63,007 bases of DNA, taken from contig JAUICE010000005.1 in NCBI GenBank assembly GCA_030428185.1, forward strand, positions 1-63,007, given 5' to 3'. The notes beneath the pieces are model-generated. The model made no database searches. It was not told where the DNA came from and saw nothing but the letters and a program-made list of their open reading frames with translations. The position numbers were made by a program, and so were the translations under genes. Within the stretch, counting starts at the first letter, position 1; each line of letters opens with the position of its first letter. Source of the DNA: Gammaproteobacteria bacterium (lineage in GTDB: Bacteria > Pseudomonadota > Gammaproteobacteria > Legionellales > Legionellaceae). This document shows, in pieces, positions 18,324-27,175 of the stretch.

Positions 18324-21225
18324 AGACGAACCAATCATTACAAATTTAATTAACAATCTTAAACAACATTCTAAGAATACAAACAACTCTCATCTTGGGC
18401 TCATCTTTGGTCCTGCAAGTTCTGGAAAAACCACCTTGTTTAACCGTTCATCATTAGAACATGTAGAAACCATCACAGAAACAAATAACACATGTCATAC
18501 ATGGTATAATAATCAGGCTGTCTTTCTTGAAATTAATGAGACAATGCTCTCAGAGCAATTGAAATTACAGCGCTATATTAAAACTTTTCGTAAATTTTAT
18601 AAAAGACACAGCATTGATAGTATTACTATCTGCATTAATATTTTTGATAGTTTAATTTTAAAACCGCGTGAACTTTTAGATCAGCTAAAAAAAATCAAAG
18701 ACAAAATACACAGCTTACAAAAGTTACTTAAAGGAGCTAATTTATTTATCTGCTTTACACAGCTAGATAAAATAGCAGGATTTTGTCACTCATTTAGTGA
18801 TGTTAACTGCGCCTGGGGTTATAGTTTTCAGCACTACCCAAATATTGAGTCTCTCATCAAACAGCAGGATGAAAAATATCAAAAACTTTTATCAACTTTA
18901 CATGAAACAATTATAGAGCGAGTTCATCACACAAAAGACGCTTTAACACGATATCTTATTCGTGAATTTCCTATACAAATGGAAAGTATTAGTAATATGG
19001 TTCGTGCTTGTGTCAAACATTTAACGCAAGATCAACTCAATACCTCTGCAGTTTTTTTTACTGCCGCAACCCAGGGCAATCAAGCCTACGACAGACTCTC
19101 ACAGAATATTACACAAACGTTTTCCTTAACTATAAATGCTCAAGTACCACAAAGCTCAAGAAATAATCAGTTCTTTATTGATGGTTTTATTCAGCAAATT
19201 AGTACTTATCACAATACTAAAGTAAATAAAATGTATCAAAAAAGGCTAGTTGCAACCTCTTTTGCATCCGTGTTATTCACATTAGGAATAATCGCAACAC
19301 ATTACACAAATAGCTCCTATTTATATGAAGCAGGGTATGAACTTAAAAAATATAAAAATCTCAAAAATAGTGATCTGGCTACCATCGCTCAGTCTATCAA
19401 TCATTTGGAGAAAGCAGAATACTTACTTGATAAAACAAAACTAGTTGATAGTGAAATTTCCAGCTATCACAAACAATTAAAAATTAAATTTTCATCTGAT
19501 CTTAAACAGCATTTTTTACCTACTATTGCAAAGCAATTAGAATTACTCTTAAGTGAGCGCCTAACCCCTAGCCAAACTTATTACACACTTAAAACTTATA
19601 TGATGTTGGGTGGAAAGATTACATTAGATAAACAATATCTCAGCTCATGGCTCAATGATCTATGGAAACAAAATAAAGTTAAAAATCTTGCTGAATTAAA
19701 TCAATTACTAAATGTCTCTTTAGGGCCATCGTTTAATGGGACAAAGGTGAATACTACCACCATTGCTACGACACAAAGTTATATGCAAAGCCTGCCAGAA
19801 GATTATCTGTACTTTCAGCTTATTAGTAATAGTCTACCAAAAGATAAAAAACATATTAGCCTCAACTTTATTAAGCCGACTGAGATCACTATACCAGCGC
19901 TATATCAAAAGCAGTATTTTACAAATATTTACAGCGAACTCTTGCCAACTCTAGGCGCTCAACTTAAAGCAGACAATATATTGCAGTTAAATAATAAGCT
20001 AGAAAGCCCTACAAAGTCTTTGCAAAAAATGTACCTCACTAAGTACGTTCGATGGTGGCAGCAACTCAGTGAAAAGCACCTACCGGTTGACTTTTATACA
20101 TTTAAAGAAGGTGCAACGCTATTTACACATCTAGCAAGTGAAAACTCACCACTAGAAGTTTTAAGAGAACTCCTACAAAATAATACGCTACCTTTTGAAC
20201 ACCCCATAACTAAAGCCGAACGACTATTTAATCAAGAGGTTTCAAGACACTATACAGCTCTAAACATGCTGACAAAACATCAAAGCCAACAAATACAGCC
20301 AATTTTTTCTGATCTTGCGCATTACTTTAGTATTATGTCCAGACAGTCTGATAGCCAACGAATTGCCTTTGAAATAGCTAAAACACGCTTTCTTGCCGAT
20401 AGAATTGATCCAATTAGTCAACTCTATCAAGTCAGTAATGCCCTACCAGAGCCATTAAGCCCTTGGATTGAGAGTCTTGCAAATACTACATGGAGCATTA
20501 TCCTTTCAAATGCTAAAGATCATATTAATGAGCGTTGGCAAAAAGTAGTTTATCAGGAATATGTGGACCACATTAATCAGCGTTTTCCATTTACTCTAAC
20601 CTCAAAAAATGAAGTTCGAAAAGAAGATTTTGTTAGCTTCTTTAATCCAAATGGTAAGCTATCAATTTTTATTGAGGATTATTTAAGTCCATTTATAGAT
20701 AGAAGTAGTGCCACATGGAAACCTAGAACAAAAGATGGCTTCAGGCTTCCTTTAAGCAAGCAAACATTAAATGAACTAATCCGAGCAAATGTGATTAAAG
20801 AAATGTTTTTTGCCAATGGTAATATAGAGCCCCGTGTTCAGTTCACTATGCAGACAGTTGCACTTGAACCTTTGATTAAAAGCTTGCAAATCAATATTAA
20901 TGGCCAAGAGATAAACGATACTCAAGAAAATCTCGAAACAAAAGATCTAATATGGCCTGACAACACTAAAAGCAACACCAATAAAATTGTCATGGAAAAT
21001 ATTGAAGGTAACACCTACGAAATCAAAGAAGATACCTACTGGGGTCTATTTAGACTATTAGCGAAAGCAAATCTAATACCGCTTGAAAATTCAACAACAA
21101 GTTATCAGGTTATTCTTGATATCAATGGACATGCCAGTAAGTTTCTTTTAACGGCAAATCAAGCTGTAAATCCATTTATACCTAATATACTGAGCAGCTT
21201 ATCTCTACCTAAAGAGCTCACCTAA
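18313..21225 (+). CDS. icmF: Dot/Icm protein IcmF
   Basis: IcmF is the TssM-like inner-membrane partner of IcmH. The 970-residue protein has a P-loop at residues 33-41 (GPASSGKTT), one clear transmembrane segment at about 314-332 (ASVLFTLGIIATHY), and a long periplasmic C-terminal domain. The N-terminal membrane hairpin found in TssM is absent, the NTPase domain starting almost at the N-terminus. I choose ATG 18313 over the TTG at 18310. It overlaps icmH and converges on icmB from the main operon. Confidence 0.9.
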   Translation: MSTKDEPIITNLINNLKQHSKNTNNSHLGLIFGPASSGKTTLFNRSSLEHVETITETNNTCHTWYNNQAVFLEINETMLSEQLKLQRYIKTFRKFYKRHSIDSITICINIFDSLILKPRELLDQLKKIKDKIHSLQKLLKGANLFICFTQLDKIAGFCHSFSDVNCAWGYSFQHYPNIESLIKQQDEKYQKLLSTLHETIIERVHHTKDALTRYLIREFPIQMESISNMVRACVKHLTQDQLNTSAVFFTAATQGNQAYDRLSQNITQTFSLTINAQVPQSSRNNQFFIDGFIQQISTYHNTKVNKMYQKRLVATSFASVLFTLGIIATHYTNSSYLYEAGYELKKYKNLKNSDLATIAQSINHLEKAEYLLDKTKLVDSEISSYHKQLKIKFSSDLKQHFLPTIAKQLELLLSERLTPSQTYYTLKTYMMLGGKITLDKQYLSSWLNDLWKQNKVKNLAELNQLLNVSLGPSFNGTKVNTTTIATTQSYMQSLPEDYLYFQLISNSLPKDKKHISLNFIKPTEITIPALYQKQYFTNIYSELLPTLGAQLKADNILQLNNKLESPTKSLQKMYLTKYVRWWQQLSEKHLPVDFYTFKEGATLFTHLASENSPLEVLRELLQNNTLPFEHPITKAERLFNQEVSRHYTALNMLTKHQSQQIQPIFSDLAHYFSIMSRQSDSQRIAFEIAKTRFLADRIDPISQLYQVSNALPEPLSPWIESLANTTWSIILSNAKDHINERWQKVVYQEYVDHINQRFPFTLTSKNEVRKEDFVSFFNPNGKLSIFIEDYLSPFIDRSSATWKPRTKDGFRLPLSKQTLNELIRANVIKEMFFANGNIEPRVQFTMQTVALEPLIKSLQININGQEINDTQENLETKDLIWPDNTKSNTNKIVMENIEGNTYEIKEDTYWGLFRLLAKANLIPLENSTTSYQVILDINGHASKFLLTANQAVNPFIPNILSSLSLPKELT

Positions 21226-21247
21226 GTCGTTATACACACGACTTAGG
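21221..21247. terminator. Hairpin between convergent icmF and icmB
   Basis: CCTAAGTCGT (21221-21230), which includes the icmF stop codon, pairs perfectly with ACGACTTAGG (21238-21247) around a 7-base loop. It lies between the two converging Dot/Icm transcripts. No T tract follows on either strand, so it may act mainly as a barrier or 3'-end stabiliser. Confidence 0.55.
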
Positions 21248-21292
21248 TAAGCATTAAAGCTTGGGGGAAATTAAACTCAAAGAGGCACCACT

Positions 21293-24200
21293 CTAATAAA
21301 GCATACTTTCTTTTTTACGTGGTAAGCTCTTAATGTTAGGATTTTCTGAATAGGCTTTTAAAATGTCATCAATAAGACCATCTACAACGCCTAGTTTTTT
21401 CTCTTCACTGATTAAACCTTCGTCCTCACGCATTTCAGACAACCTCTCTTCTAAGACCTTGCCAACAGATCCTGAAGGGAATAAATTTGCTAAAAGCCTT
21501 CTGGCTTCAGCAGGTCCAAGATGTTTATAGAGCTCATTACGCACTTGTGCATCCTCAGCAGTGGTACTGAAAGCCCACAACTCAATTGGCCCAAGAGTCA
21601 GTGTTAATAACTGAACATTAATACCACTTTTTGTCGCAAATTGTGCAAGAAAAGTTGCTCCACCTTGTCTAGGCCCATGGACCCTAGTTCGTAGTGCTGT
21701 TTTGGCCGTATCCGACAAGCCAAATATCTTAACTGTTTTTTCAACAGCCTGTGAGGGACCTGCATCCATTACAAATATACTAGTAGCAAACTCAATCATC
21801 ACATCATCAAAATCTTCAACCGATTGTGACAATAGGGCAATTTGTACTTTCCACTTACGACCTTCTCGCATATCAACAAGGACTTGATCTCTGACCGCTT
21901 GAGACTTTGATGTTCTATGAAACTCATCATAAACAATACGCTTCGGATCTTCTCTAATGTCTTGAATACGTTGTCCATGATAGCTTTTGTACTGTTCTGG
22001 AATTTCACCAATGGCTTCTTTCGTTAGATAATAATGACGAGCTAAAACATATCTTGCCAACATATACATAACAGCAGTCTGTCTATCTGCTGCATCACCA
22101 CCACTTTTAGCAACCTCATCTAAATCGAGAGAAACAATACGAGCATCACCAATATCAAACGCCGTGACACGAGAAAGAATCGGATACTCTCTGACTGCAG
22201 CTGAAATCATTCGTCCAAAAGCGTTAATCAAGCTTTCACCTGTTGGAGCAATGATTTTTCCATATAAGTCATCAATAGCAGGTGTACGACATATAGAAGC
22301 AGCATCTGCAAGTAAGGGCATTGCATAGCGCTGCGCAAGCAAGGCTTCATGTTCAAACCCTGCTACAAAAAGAGCGTCAGTTACCTCCCACCACGTGGTT
22401 TTAGCATCTTTAACGAATCCAATTTCTTCTAAAATCCCATCAATCATCACCTCTACACCTTCAGTATAGGTATAAGGATTACCATCGTCAGCTAAATTCT
22501 TATAAAGCTCATCAACAACCATACCGGATAAATCAGCAATACCATCATAAGGTTTTTGTGCACCTAGGGGTGTTGCCAATAATGTTAGAAAGTTAACAAG
22601 AAATGTTCTTTCTAGTGCTGTGGGAAAGCGACAACCCAACTGCGTATCAAAAGGATTAATAGAGTACTCTGGTGTCATTCTTAATCGATAATAAGCGACC
22701 AGATGTCTTTTTGTACGTGGTAGCGCTTCCTTTAATAACGAAACCAAACCACTACTTGACGGGCCAATATCAATAATAGCGATCCTAGGTAGTCTCATCA
22801 AACCACCTGACAAACTAAGCGCTAAATTTAATGCATTTGAAAGTACAGACTTACCTGAACCAGGACGAGCATAACACAAATCAATCCATGTCGTTTGCTG
22901 TGTCGATCCTGGCTGAAATGGCCACAACTTTCCATCTGGAGAACGAAATAATAATGCGCCTTGAGTCCAAGATGATGCTGGACGTGAAATAGGTAACATG
23001 CTCACAACTTGACTTAAAGGTGCAACACACGCTGTTCCTAAGTTATTTGTCGTCATACCGAGCATACTAGAAACCACACCACCAAATGGATCACCACTTA
23101 TTTCAGAAACTTCTGTAGAGCCCCAGCCCTGGATTGCCTTAGATAACTCAGATGCTCTACGACGTAACAAACCCATTTTTCCTTCTGGAGCCCAGGTAGA
23201 GGCGGCTACCCGTAATCGAATCAACGCCTCATCAGAGTTTAACTGCAGATACTTTAATAAATTAACTGAGTTACTGATTAAGCGATTTTGCTGAGAAGTA
23301 AAAGATAAAATCGCAGATAATAACCCTTTGAGTTTAATCGTTGATAAACCATCACTGTTTAGCATAAAGGAAATACGCCAGGGAATATGTGCAGGCAGAA
23401 CTCGGTTAAACAATACCATAAAGTTCCGCACATCTTTGGGAAACAAGTCGATAAAAACAGACGAGTATATTTTATCACCCACACGAGCTGTACGTAAATC
23501 TAAGTTTTCCGCATCTCGTGGTACTATCTGCTTTCCAACAGGAAACCAAAGTAAATCAGAAGGATCACCTTCAAAACCCTCAACCTCTCTCACAGGGATT
23601 TTATCGCCTGGAAGCGTTGCCCTCCAGTCATCTGCTGTAAAGTCTGGATCAGCTGACATGCGCATTTCAAAAATAGCACTATGCGCATCAAGCAAACCAA
23701 CTTTGAATGAAAGACTACCAAAGTCATTCACCACTGAACGTACAAAAGCGTCATGGGTATCACGCAACTCAGGAATTGCTGCAAAAACGGTTTGTGTATT
23801 TTTAAAAGGAGGCAGTTTACTCTCTTTGATAGTTGCTTGTTTTTCTTTAAGTGCTTGCTTAAGCTCCTCTGCTGCTAATGATTTTGGATGAGTCCATAGC
23901 ACTAAAAAAACCCGCTCCTCAGCACAGTACTCTGATAAATACTCTTCTCGCTCATCAAATAAGTCATCTAAATTTAGTTCTAGACGCTTTGCAGTAGCAC
24001 GTGCAGGTTCATAGATATTAGAAATATGCTTCTTTACATTCTGTTTATCATGTGCAAAATATACTTGTAAACTGTGGCCTGCTTGTCCCATAGCTGTGCG
24101 CAAGGAGTTTGTAAGCCCTTCAACAGATCGTGTAAATTCTTCCTCGCCAACTAAAGCAGTTGCCCCAAAGACCTCAATAACAGAAAGAAGAGAGCCATCA

Positions 24201-24334
24201 TGCCCGGCTAGTACAAACTCGCTATCAGCTGTTTCAATATCGCAGTAAGCATCGGTCGTTTGCTTTAAAGATGTACTTAACCAAGCAAAAAACGTGTCCA
24301 CACCATCAAAAAATGACTCAGCAAAATTAGCCAT
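21293..24334 (-). CDS. dotO: Dot/Icm ATPase IcmB (DotO)
   Basis: DotO is the VirB4-type ATPase at the cytoplasmic base of the type IVB machine, working with DotB. The 1013-residue length matches the Legionella protein (about 1009). The Walker A is CYARPGSGKSVL, at about residue 490, and the Walker B region is RIVYDEFHRTSKS near residue 795. There are no transmembrane segments. It is the last gene of the main operon, 17 bases after icmJ. Confidence 0.97.
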   Translation of the reverse strand: MANFAESFFDGVDTFFAWLSTSLKQTTDAYCDIETADSEFVLAGHDGSLLSVIEVFGATALVGEEEFTRSVEGLTNSLRTAMGQAGHSLQVYFAHDKQNVKKHISNIYEPARATAKRLELNLDDLFDEREEYLSEYCAEERVFLVLWTHPKSLAAEELKQALKEKQATIKESKLPPFKNTQTVFAAIPELRDTHDAFVRSVVNDFGSLSFKVGLLDAHSAIFEMRMSADPDFTADDWRATLPGDKIPVREVEGFEGDPSDLLWFPVGKQIVPRDAENLDLRTARVGDKIYSSVFIDLFPKDVRNFMVLFNRVLPAHIPWRISFMLNSDGLSTIKLKGLLSAILSFTSQQNRLISNSVNLLKYLQLNSDEALIRLRVAASTWAPEGKMGLLRRRASELSKAIQGWGSTEVSEISGDPFGGVVSSMLGMTTNNLGTACVAPLSQVVSMLPISRPASSWTQGALLFRSPDGKLWPFQPGSTQQTTWIDLCYARPGSGKSVLSNALNLALSLSGGLMRLPRIAIIDIGPSSSGLVSLLKEALPRTKRHLVAYYRLRMTPEYSINPFDTQLGCRFPTALERTFLVNFLTLLATPLGAQKPYDGIADLSGMVVDELYKNLADDGNPYTYTEGVEVMIDGILEEIGFVKDAKTTWWEVTDALFVAGFEHEALLAQRYAMPLLADAASICRTPAIDDLYGKIIAPTGESLINAFGRMISAAVREYPILSRVTAFDIGDARIVSLDLDEVAKSGGDAADRQTAVMYMLARYVLARHYYLTKEAIGEIPEQYKSYHGQRIQDIREDPKRIVYDEFHRTSKSQAVRDQVLVDMREGRKWKVQIALLSQSVEDFDDVMIEFATSIFVMDAGPSQAVEKTVKIFGLSDTAKTALRTRVHGPRQGGATFLAQFATKSGINVQLLTLTLGPIELWAFSTTAEDAQVRNELYKHLGPAEARRLLANLFPSGSVGKVLEERLSEMREDEGLISEEKKLGVVDGLIDDILKAYSENPNIKSLPRKKESMLY

Positions 24335-24351
24335 ATAAAATTCCTGTTACT

Positions 24352-24966
24352 TTACTCGGTTGCAATCTCATCTAGGGCTGCCTGCGCCCACTGCTCAATC
24401 TGATTACGAAACTTCGCTCGAGACGGCAAAAGTCGCATATGATTAAATATTAACTCTGTGGTTTGAACATCATTAATTTCTGAATCAATTAAAAGTTGCC
24501 CAAAAATCGCCGGATCACTAGTACCTTCACCGTACTTATCTTCTACTATCTGCGAACGAAACTTAAGTGTACGATACAGCGTTTGCGCGCTATTTTTATA
24601 GCCTGTATTATTAGTGATCGCACAAAACAAAACATGGCAAAAACTATTTAACTCCCCTTGCGTCATTTCGGGTAGATAAATGAGCGTACCACCACCGTAA
24701 CTGCCCATGCCTACAGACTCTAAGAAAAAGCACTGCGCACAAAAACAACACGATGTTGTTAAGTTTGATAGCTTATTATTAGAGTAGTCACCATCGATAT
24801 TGACTACTTCCTGAAACAGTTTTGCTTGAAACCCGCAAAACTGACAAGTGAATTTATCTCGTGCAAAAACCTTGTTCTGAAATGCAAGAAAAGCTTTATC
24901 TACTTTTCTTGCATTGAACACTCTCCACGAACCCGGCTTAGCTTGTAAGTGGATAGGATAGCGCAT
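24352..24966 (-). CDS. dotN: Dot/Icm coupling-complex protein IcmJ (DotN)
   Basis: DotN binds DotL in the type IV coupling complex and contains an HNH-like zinc fold without nuclease activity. The 204-residue protein has the Cys pairs FTCQFCGF and TTSCCFCAQCF expected for the metal site, embedded in VFARDKFTCQFCGFQAKLF, which is typical of IcmJ. It lies between icmD (5 bases) and icmB (17 bases) in the canonical Legionella order. Confidence 0.94.
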   Translation of the reverse strand: MRYPIHLQAKPGSWRVFNARKVDKAFLAFQNKVFARDKFTCQFCGFQAKLFQEVVNIDGDYSNNKLSNLTTSCCFCAQCFFLESVGMGSYGGGTLIYLPEMTQGELNSFCHVLFCAITNNTGYKNSAQTLYRTLKFRSQIVEDKYGEGTSDPAIFGQLLIDSEINDVQTTELIFNHMRLLPSRAKFRNQIEQWAQAALDEIATE

Positions 24967-24971
24967 CCGTA

Positions 24972-25358
24972 TTAACTACCAGGAGTCCAAGCAACACCTG
25001 AGGCACCAGCAACAGTACCGCCACCAAAGATAGTTTGACCTGCTACACCTAGAAGTGAAGGTAAGAATAAGAGCGCCGCTCCAATAAATAATAAAGCAAT
25101 CGGTGTACCGATAGGCACTTGAGTTGGGTTATCCTTATGTTGCTTAAATTTCATGATAGCACCAATAGTGAAAGCCAACCCTCCTAAATATGCACCAGCA
25201 GTAATTAGTTTTGCAATTTGCGCGAATGAACCAACAATTGTTGAGGCTACATCTCCTGCACTTTGCGCAGCCAAAACATAGTTGACAAAAAGAGTCATTG
25301 AAATGGCTGTCGCCAGTTTCAGGAATCTGTTAGAAGTTAAAACATTTTTGATGCACAT
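24972..25358 (-). CDS. dotP: Dot/Icm protein IcmD (DotP), copy proximal to icmJ
   Basis: A small inner-membrane Dot/Icm protein of 128 residues with a signal-anchor-like N-terminus (residues 13-31) and two further hydrophobic segments around 46-67 and 85-105. Between the latter two is the conserved cytoplasmic loop KFKQHKDNPTQVPIGTPIA, diagnostic of IcmD/DotP. It lies immediately upstream of icmJ. The adjacent gene at 25382 is a paralogue that shares almost the whole loop, so this gene has been tandemly duplicated. Confidence 0.9.
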   Translation of the reverse strand: MCIKNVLTSNRFLKLATAISMTLFVNYVLAAQSAGDVASTIVGSFAQIAKLITAGAYLGGLAFTIGAIMKFKQHKDNPTQVPIGTPIALLFIGAALLFLPSLLGVAGQTIFGGGTVAGASGVAWTPGS

Positions 25359-25381
25359 ATAGTCGGCTCCTTTGATTAAAA

Positions 25382-25786
25382 TTAACTAAATACTATCCCG
25401 CTGGGACCCGCAATGGTTCCTCCTTGGGCTCCAAACAATGTTGCCCCTGTCACATCTAAGATAGAGGGTAAAAATAAAAGTGCTGAAGCAATGAACAGCA
25501 TCGCAATAGGTGTTCCCACAGGGATTTGCGTAGGATTATCTTTATGCTGCTTAAACTTCAAGACTGCACCAATTGAAAAACCAAGTCCCGCAAGATATGA
25601 GGCAGCAGTTATAAGCTTAGCAATCTGTCTAAATGACCCCGTGATAAGCGATGCTACACCACCAATAGTCAATCCACCGGAAGCAAAACAATACGGCGCT
25701 ATTGACACTAATACAAACGTCACAAATAGCTTTGCAGACATTTCCTTTATCACTTGCCTACCTGAAGCATTTAAAGGCTTAAGCAA
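25382..25786 (-). CDS. dotP: Second IcmD (DotP) paralogue
   Basis: 134 residues with the same architecture as its downstream neighbour: hydrophobic N-terminus (about 18-36), two membrane segments, and the loop KFKQHKDNPTQIPVGTPIA, which differs from the other copy at only two positions. Outside the loop the copies differ more, mainly in the N-terminus and the Gly-rich tail, so the duplication is not recent. It lies 18 bases after icmC. The two proteins may form mixed oligomers or have split roles. Confidence 0.88.
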   Translation of the reverse strand: MLKPLNASGRQVIKEMSAKLFVTFVLVSIAPYCFASGGLTIGGVASLITGSFRQIAKLITAASYLAGLGFSIGAVLKFKQHKDNPTQIPVGTPIAMLFIASALLFLPSILDVTGATLFGAQGGTIAGPSGIVFS

Positions 25787-25804
25787 CGCTGTTCTCCTAA
25801 TCTA

Positions 25805-26356
25805 TTAAAATGATATCCCTAGCGTATTATATACTACTCTAATTGTTCCAACGATATTCATCAAGAGTACGCCACCAAATACATGCATTAATCCTTTACC
25901 AAACCCACCCGGTTGTGAGCCTTGACCAGCAGATCGAGCAAGTAAAACCCAACCACGAACAAATGCCATCACACCAATGAGCTGCAAGAGTTTCAGTAAT
26001 GCAAAACCACCATTAGTTTCACTTAAATCGAATGCAGAAGGCAACTCAGAATAGGCGAGTACATTTGACTGTCCAAAAGTGGAGTTCAAAATGATGCTCA
26101 GTCCAGTAGGTAGATATATAAATACTGCTGCAACAATGAGATAAGTAAGCGGCTCCTTAACACTAGCATTACTCGACATCATTGTTCTTAGCTCACCATA
26201 AACTTTTAAGCTATACAGTGCCTTAAATGCGAACGATATACCTATCACATAGGCAGCAGCCGTAACCATCGTATAAACCTGGTTTATACTTCCAGCTAAA
26301 TGATTCAGCCAATCTGCATTAGCTGATATCCAACCACTAATATCACCAGCATCCAT
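25805..26356 (-). CDS. dotE: Dot/Icm membrane protein IcmC (DotE)
   Basis: A 183-residue polytopic inner-membrane protein with four hydrophobic segments at about 30-50, 68-88, 110-130 and 153-172. It has the IcmC pattern (AAAYVIGISFAFKALYSLK early, GGVLLMNIVGTI late) and is distantly related to the IcmD pair that follows. It is placed between icmG and icmD as in Legionella. The precise role in the machine is not established. Confidence 0.9.
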   Translation of the reverse strand: MDAGDISGWISANADWLNHLAGSINQVYTMVTAAAYVIGISFAFKALYSLKVYGELRTMMSSNASVKEPLTYLIVAAVFIYLPTGLSIILNSTFGQSNVLAYSELPSAFDLSETNGGFALLKLLQLIGVMAFVRGWVLLARSAGQGSQPGGFGKGLMHVFGGVLLMNIVGTIRVVYNTLGISF

Positions 26357-26365
26357 AGATAATCC

Positions 26366-27160
26366 TTACGTGTCGCTTGATCTAAAAGTAAATTTAGCAC
26401 CAGAGCTCATTAAAACAATACCCTGCTCAGCATCTATAAGCTTTACCTGTCCATAATCGGGTATCACACTACCCTCACCTACAGTGATCGTTGTATCTCG
26501 ATTTGAGACCAGCCAAGCTCTTCCTGGAATGACTGCCTGAATATTATATTTTAGCCTTTGTTTTTGCATATTCTTGTGTCGAGCTTTCTTCTTAGGCTTT
26601 GGCTTTAGGCTTTCAATTTGTAGCTGCTGAGCTTTTATCTGCTGAGATAACATAGCGATACTTTTGTTTACAATTTCTAGCTTGCTACCAAGCGAGCTGA
26701 TACCCTTCTCAACATTTAAAATATTAAAGTTAATTCTATTAATTTTCCTTTTGGTAAAATCTGAATCCTGCTTCACACCCGCTAATGAGTCAGCAAATTC
26801 ATTTCCCATAACAGGACTAGCTTGGTTTTGTGCAGTCTCCTCCGGTTTACTTTTTTCTGCAGGCGCAGGCTTGGTCGCCACCAACGCCTGTTTAGGCTGT
26901 AGAATCTGTGTTTGCTTGGAAACACGATTTTTACCACCCGTAGACATAAATCCACCGATAATTTTATAAACTAATAGCAAGCCAATAAATCCGCCAATTG
27001 CTAGCAATACATTTCTTTTTAAATTATTACTAGATAGGATGTCTGTTATTTTAGACATGTAGTCTTGGGTAGAAGATGGCTGCTCCACCGGCTCTTCAAA
27101 TACATCACCTCCTTGATCATCAGTGAAGTGATACTCATCTTCTTTGATTTCATCAACCAT
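26366..27160 (-). CDS. dotF: Dot/Icm core protein IcmG (DotF)
   Basis: DotF is an inner-membrane component associated with the core complex. The 264-residue protein (Legionella about 269) has an acidic cytoplasmic N-terminus, one membrane segment at about residues 50-68, a coiled coil at about 135-195 and a small globular C-terminal periplasmic domain. The early DEYHFTD and the overall layout match IcmG. It lies 15 bases after icmE. Confidence 0.92.
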   Translation of the reverse strand: MVDEIKEDEYHFTDDQGGDVFEEPVEQPSSTQDYMSKITDILSSNNLKRNVLLAIGGFIGLLLVYKIIGGFMSTGGKNRVSKQTQILQPKQALVATKPAPAEKSKPEETAQNQASPVMGNEFADSLAGVKQDSDFTKRKINRINFNILNVEKGISSLGSKLEIVNKSIAMLSQQIKAQQLQIESLKPKPKKKARHKNMQKQRLKYNIQAVIPGRAWLVSNRDTTITVGEGSVIPDYGQVKLIDAEQGIVLMSSGAKFTFRSSDT

Positions 27161-27175
27161 TAATCGCCCCTATAA

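Noticed and set aside
17586-21225. Type VI secretion genes tssL-tssM
   Set aside because: No other T6SS gene is near, and the location beside the Dot/Icm operon identifies icmH-icmF.
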